Source of the DNA: Tannerellaceae bacterium
GTDB lineage: Bacteria; Bacteroidota; Bacteroidia; Bacteroidales; Tannerellaceae
DNA length: 11,613 bases
Assembly (NCBI GenBank): GCA_031279915.1
Contig: JAITHO010000019.1
Span: 1 to 11,613 of the forward strand
Reading direction: 5' to 3'
A program made the translations under genes and the position numbers. Below, in pieces: positions 10,110-11,613 of the stretch. The number at the start of each line of letters is the position of its first letter. Position 1 is the stretch's first letter. The notes under the pieces were generated by a model. That model searched no databases and had not been told where the DNA came from. It saw nothing but the letters and a program-made list of their open reading frames with translations.

Positions 10110-10572
10110 TTTTCTTGTTCCCAGGCCCAACTGCAGGTTTCTCCTTTCGTCGCATAGATAGCTGCTCCTCATAAGTGTCGTGTATGGTTTTCCTCAAATT
10201 AGATGAAGAAACCCCCGTTCCGTAGGGGAAATAAAACACCTTAACCCCAAGTTCCTCCAGGTAATCATACTTTTTAAACCAGTCGTCGCCCACCACGAAG
10301 GCATCAATATTCAGCTTCTTTACCAAATCCGTATGATCCAACGAATGTTGCGGTATCACCATGTCGGGAGTTTTCAAGGCTTCTATAATTTGCAGACGCT
10401 CGTGGAATGGAATTATAGGTTTTGGCTTATATGAAGTTACGAGCTCATCAGTGCTCACGCCCACTATCAATATATCGGCCAAGCTGCGGGCATAATTAAT
10501 CATCCTCAAATGATTATAATGAAACATATCAAACGTGCCCGAAGTATATACTATGGTTTTCTCTTTAAACAT
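10099..10572 (-). CDS. TagD-like cytidylyltransferase with altered HxGH motif
   Basis: A 157-residue nucleotidyltransferase of the TagD/ECT group (CTP:glycerol-3-phosphate or related phospho-alcohol cytidylyltransferase), the step that makes a CDP-alcohol. Visible motifs are SGTFDMFH (11-18), the catalytic HxGH position as HYNH (18-21), VGVSTDEL, IPFHERL, VVGDDWF (93-99) like TagD, and GVSSSNLR (120-127) in place of the TagD ISTTxIK. The Asn is coded by AAT, two changes from Gly, so it is unlikely to be a read error. TagD is about 130 residues; the extra here is a basic tail. I chose the ATG at 10570-10572 because an upstream ATG at 10605 lies inside a TATGTTTG promoter box and the region before the first strand is otherwise non-homologous. 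It is the first gene of the operon and overlaps the SDR gene by 11 bases. Confidence 0.85.
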   Translation of the reverse strand: MFKEKTIVYTSGTFDMFHYNHLRMINYARSLADILIVGVSTDELVTSYKPKPIIPFHERLQIIEALKTPDMVIPQHSLDHTDLVKKLNIDAFVVGDDWFKKYDYLEELGVKVFYFPYGTGVSSSNLRKTIHDTYEEQLSMRRKEKPAVGPGNKKNEQ

Positions 10573-10598
10573 GTAATGTATTATTTTTTTGTTGTTTG

Positions 10599-10606
10599 CA
10601 AACATA
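10599..10606 (-). promoter_or_regulatory. -7 box of the four-gene operon
   Basis: TATGTTTG on the minus strand matches TAnnTTTG and ends 26 bases before the chosen ATG (10572), a usual leader length. No good TTTG box lies 19 bases upstream, so the -33 element is weak or absent. The box overlaps two in-frame upstream codons and so argues for the downstream start. Confidence 0.5.
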
Positions 10607-10827
10607 CGCAAAATTGAATTACTAATCACGAATCCTTTCTTAATTGCAAGGCGAACTATGGCAATTATGATTTTGCGGATTATGGATTATGAGGGATGAA
10701 AACCGCCGGTTCTTTAGTCTGCGCGGCCGGCAAGGCCTTATCTGCGGAAAGTTTGCGCCTGCTCCATCCAGCCTCGACATGAGCGGAAGCTCCGGAGGCA
10801 ATGCCTATTCTCAGTCGCCAACGCCCA
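10607..10827. other. Spacer between the operon promoter and array 3
   Basis: No credible gene. A weak inverted repeat AATTGC/GCAATT (10642-10647 and 10661-10666) is present. From about 10750 the sequence is GC-richer and has scattered short matches to array 3 units (TCGCCAA near 10815), which may be fully decayed copies. Confidence 0.4.
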
Positions 10828-11250
10828 GCTCCCGTCAAGCCTCCGCCATTCATCCATCCCCTCCAAAATTTGCAGGAGAGCCTGCGAAGAATCGCAACGA
10901 GCAGAAACTATTTCTCGCAAGCCTTTTCGATGTCGCAAAACTTTAAAATTATTTCTCGCAAGATTTCTCGATGTCGCAAAGACTTAAAACCATTTCTCGC
11001 GAACCTTTTCGATGTCGCAATGCCTTAAAGTAGTTTCCCGCAAACCTTTTCGATGTCGCAAAACCTTAAAACTATTTCTCGCAAGTCTTTTCGATATCAC
11101 AAAACCTTAAAACTGTTTCTCGCAAACTTTTTCGATGTCGCAAAACTTCAAATGCATTTCTCGCTAACCGTTTCGAGATCGAAACGCTTCAAATTTATTT
11201 CTCACAAGCTTTTGCGATATGGCAAAGGCGTGAAACTTTTCCAATCAAGC
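10828..11250. repeat. Array 3: nine or more 41-bp units with TTTCTCGCAA
   Basis: Units begin with TTTCTCGCAA or close forms at 10911, 10952, 10993, 11034, 11075, 11116, 11157 and 11198, every step exactly 41 bp. Each unit continues with CCTTTTCGATGTCGCAAAAC, then a TTAAAAC segment. A degenerate unit precedes at 10869 (step 42) and a more decayed one at about 10828; another decayed unit follows at about 11238. The last good unit contains a clear dyad, TTTTGC-GATAT-GGCAAA. Divergence is greatest at both ends and least in the middle, as in other tandem arrays. It lies between the divergent starts of the lipid operon and tyrS. Short open frames through it are of low complexity and break because 41 is not a multiple of three. 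Confidence 0.9.
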
Positions 11251-11509
11251 TTTTGCCATCCCATTTTGCTTCAAAAATAAATATTCGGATTGGCGACCAC
11301 ATCTAATATTATTGAAAGTATAAGCGCACGAGGACGGTTATGTAACAGGCGTTTAAAGATATCTTGAAGAGGCTTCGGCTTGGCGAACATTTTCAGATGG
11401 AGGCTCCTCGAAGCGTCCGAACCGCTTGGACCTCCAAAGTCAGGCTATTTGCCGATGAAATCAGCGATGGATATGAAGCCCTTAGTTATGGCGCCCGGAG
11501 CGGGGCGGA

Positions 11510-11540
11510 TTTTCAATTAAAGCGGCAAGCCTTATCTTTG
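11510..11540 (+). promoter_or_regulatory. tyrS: Bacteroidetes-type promoter of tyrS
   Basis: TTTT (11510-11513), exactly 19 bases, then TATCTTTG (11533-11540): the same box sequences and spacing as the lacZ promoter. The expected start near 11546 leaves a leader of about 20 bases before the ATG at 11567, too short for a T-box riboswitch. The stretch between array 3 and this promoter (11251-11509) holds no gene I can support. Confidence 0.72.
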
Positions 11541-11566
11541 CGCAATACATTATTTATATATATACA

Positions 11567-11613
11567 ATGAACCAAGTTAATTTTACAGAAGAGCTTAAAT
11601 GGCGAGGCATGAT
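11567..11613 (+). CDS. tyrS: Tyrosyl-tRNA synthetase, N-terminal fragment (3' truncated)
   Basis: Fifteen codons and two bases are in the window, reading MNQVNFTEELKWRGM. The pattern F-x-E-E-L-K/R-W-R-G-M-I is the characteristic start of bacterial tyrosyl-tRNA synthetases, especially in Bacteroidetes, just ahead of the class I HIGH region that lies outside the window. The enzyme charges tRNA-Tyr with tyrosine in the cytoplasm. The call is supported by a well-placed promoter (11510-11540) and a short AT-rich leader. With so few residues the call rests on pattern recognition only. Confidence 0.78.
   Translation, partial: MNQVNFTEELKWRGM

Noticed and set aside
9363..10172. Longer SDR protein starting at 10172
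   Set aside because: The extra 21 residues lie inside the cytidylyltransferase gene in another frame and do not look like an SDR N-terminus; the ATG at 10109 gives standard spacing.
10099..10629. Longer cytidylyltransferase starting at 10629 or 10605
   Set aside because: The extension spans the TATGTTTG promoter box and adds residues not seen in the family; the ATG at 10572 fits both promoter and protein.
11364..11570. 68-codon open frame upstream of tyrS
   Set aside because: It runs through the tyrS promoter and into its start codon region, shows no domain, and has low-complexity content.

Overview
The window looks like chromosomal DNA of a Bacteroidota (Bacteroidetes) bacterium. The strongest sign is in the promoters: upstream of the beta-galactosidase gene and of tyrS there is the same Bacteroidetes-type pair of boxes, TTTT, 19 bases, then TATCTTTG (general form TTTG-N19-TAnnTTTG). 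A third TAnnTTTG box precedes the cytidylyltransferase gene. Start codons lack obvious Shine-Dalgarno sequences, as is usual in this phylum, and the TyrRS N-terminus and the secreted GH2 beta-galactosidase fit too. I cannot place it below phylum from sequence alone.

Layout. 1-159 is the 3' end of an unrecognised + strand gene, followed by an intrinsic terminator (301-342). On the minus strand follow an RsmF-type rRNA m5C methyltransferase (356-1720), a secreted GH2 beta-galactosidase (2474-5596) with a long hairpin just after its stop, a membrane-anchored protein of eight TPR repeats (5734-6843), and a tight four-gene operon read from about 10.6 kb down to 7.6 kb: a TagD-like cytidylyltransferase, a FabG-like SDR reductase, a CDP-alcohol phosphatidyltransferase and a PlsC/GlsA-like acyltransferase. 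A divergent tyrS starts at 11567 and runs off the window.

How the genes may work together. The four-gene operon reads as a membrane-lipid pathway: a phospho-alcohol is activated with CTP, a reductase makes or modifies the alcohol or an acyl chain, a CDP-alcohol phosphotransferase moves the head group, and an acyltransferase adds or remodels acyl chains. The exact lipid is not evident. Both CDP-handling enzymes depart from their family signatures at one position (HYNH for HxGH; a shifted last Asp in the CDP-alcohol motif). The other genes look like independent units.

The most unusual part is non-coding. Three intergenic regions (about 1833-2341, 7303-7521 and 10828-11250) each hold an array with a period of 41-42 bp. 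The units differ in sequence between arrays, the period is about four helical turns of DNA, and it cannot encode a continuous peptide repeat where it is 41. In the first array the palindromic cores stay in phase even where the flanking sequence flips orientation or a core has decayed. I do not recognise a described element with these properties, and this is the best candidate here for something undescribed.
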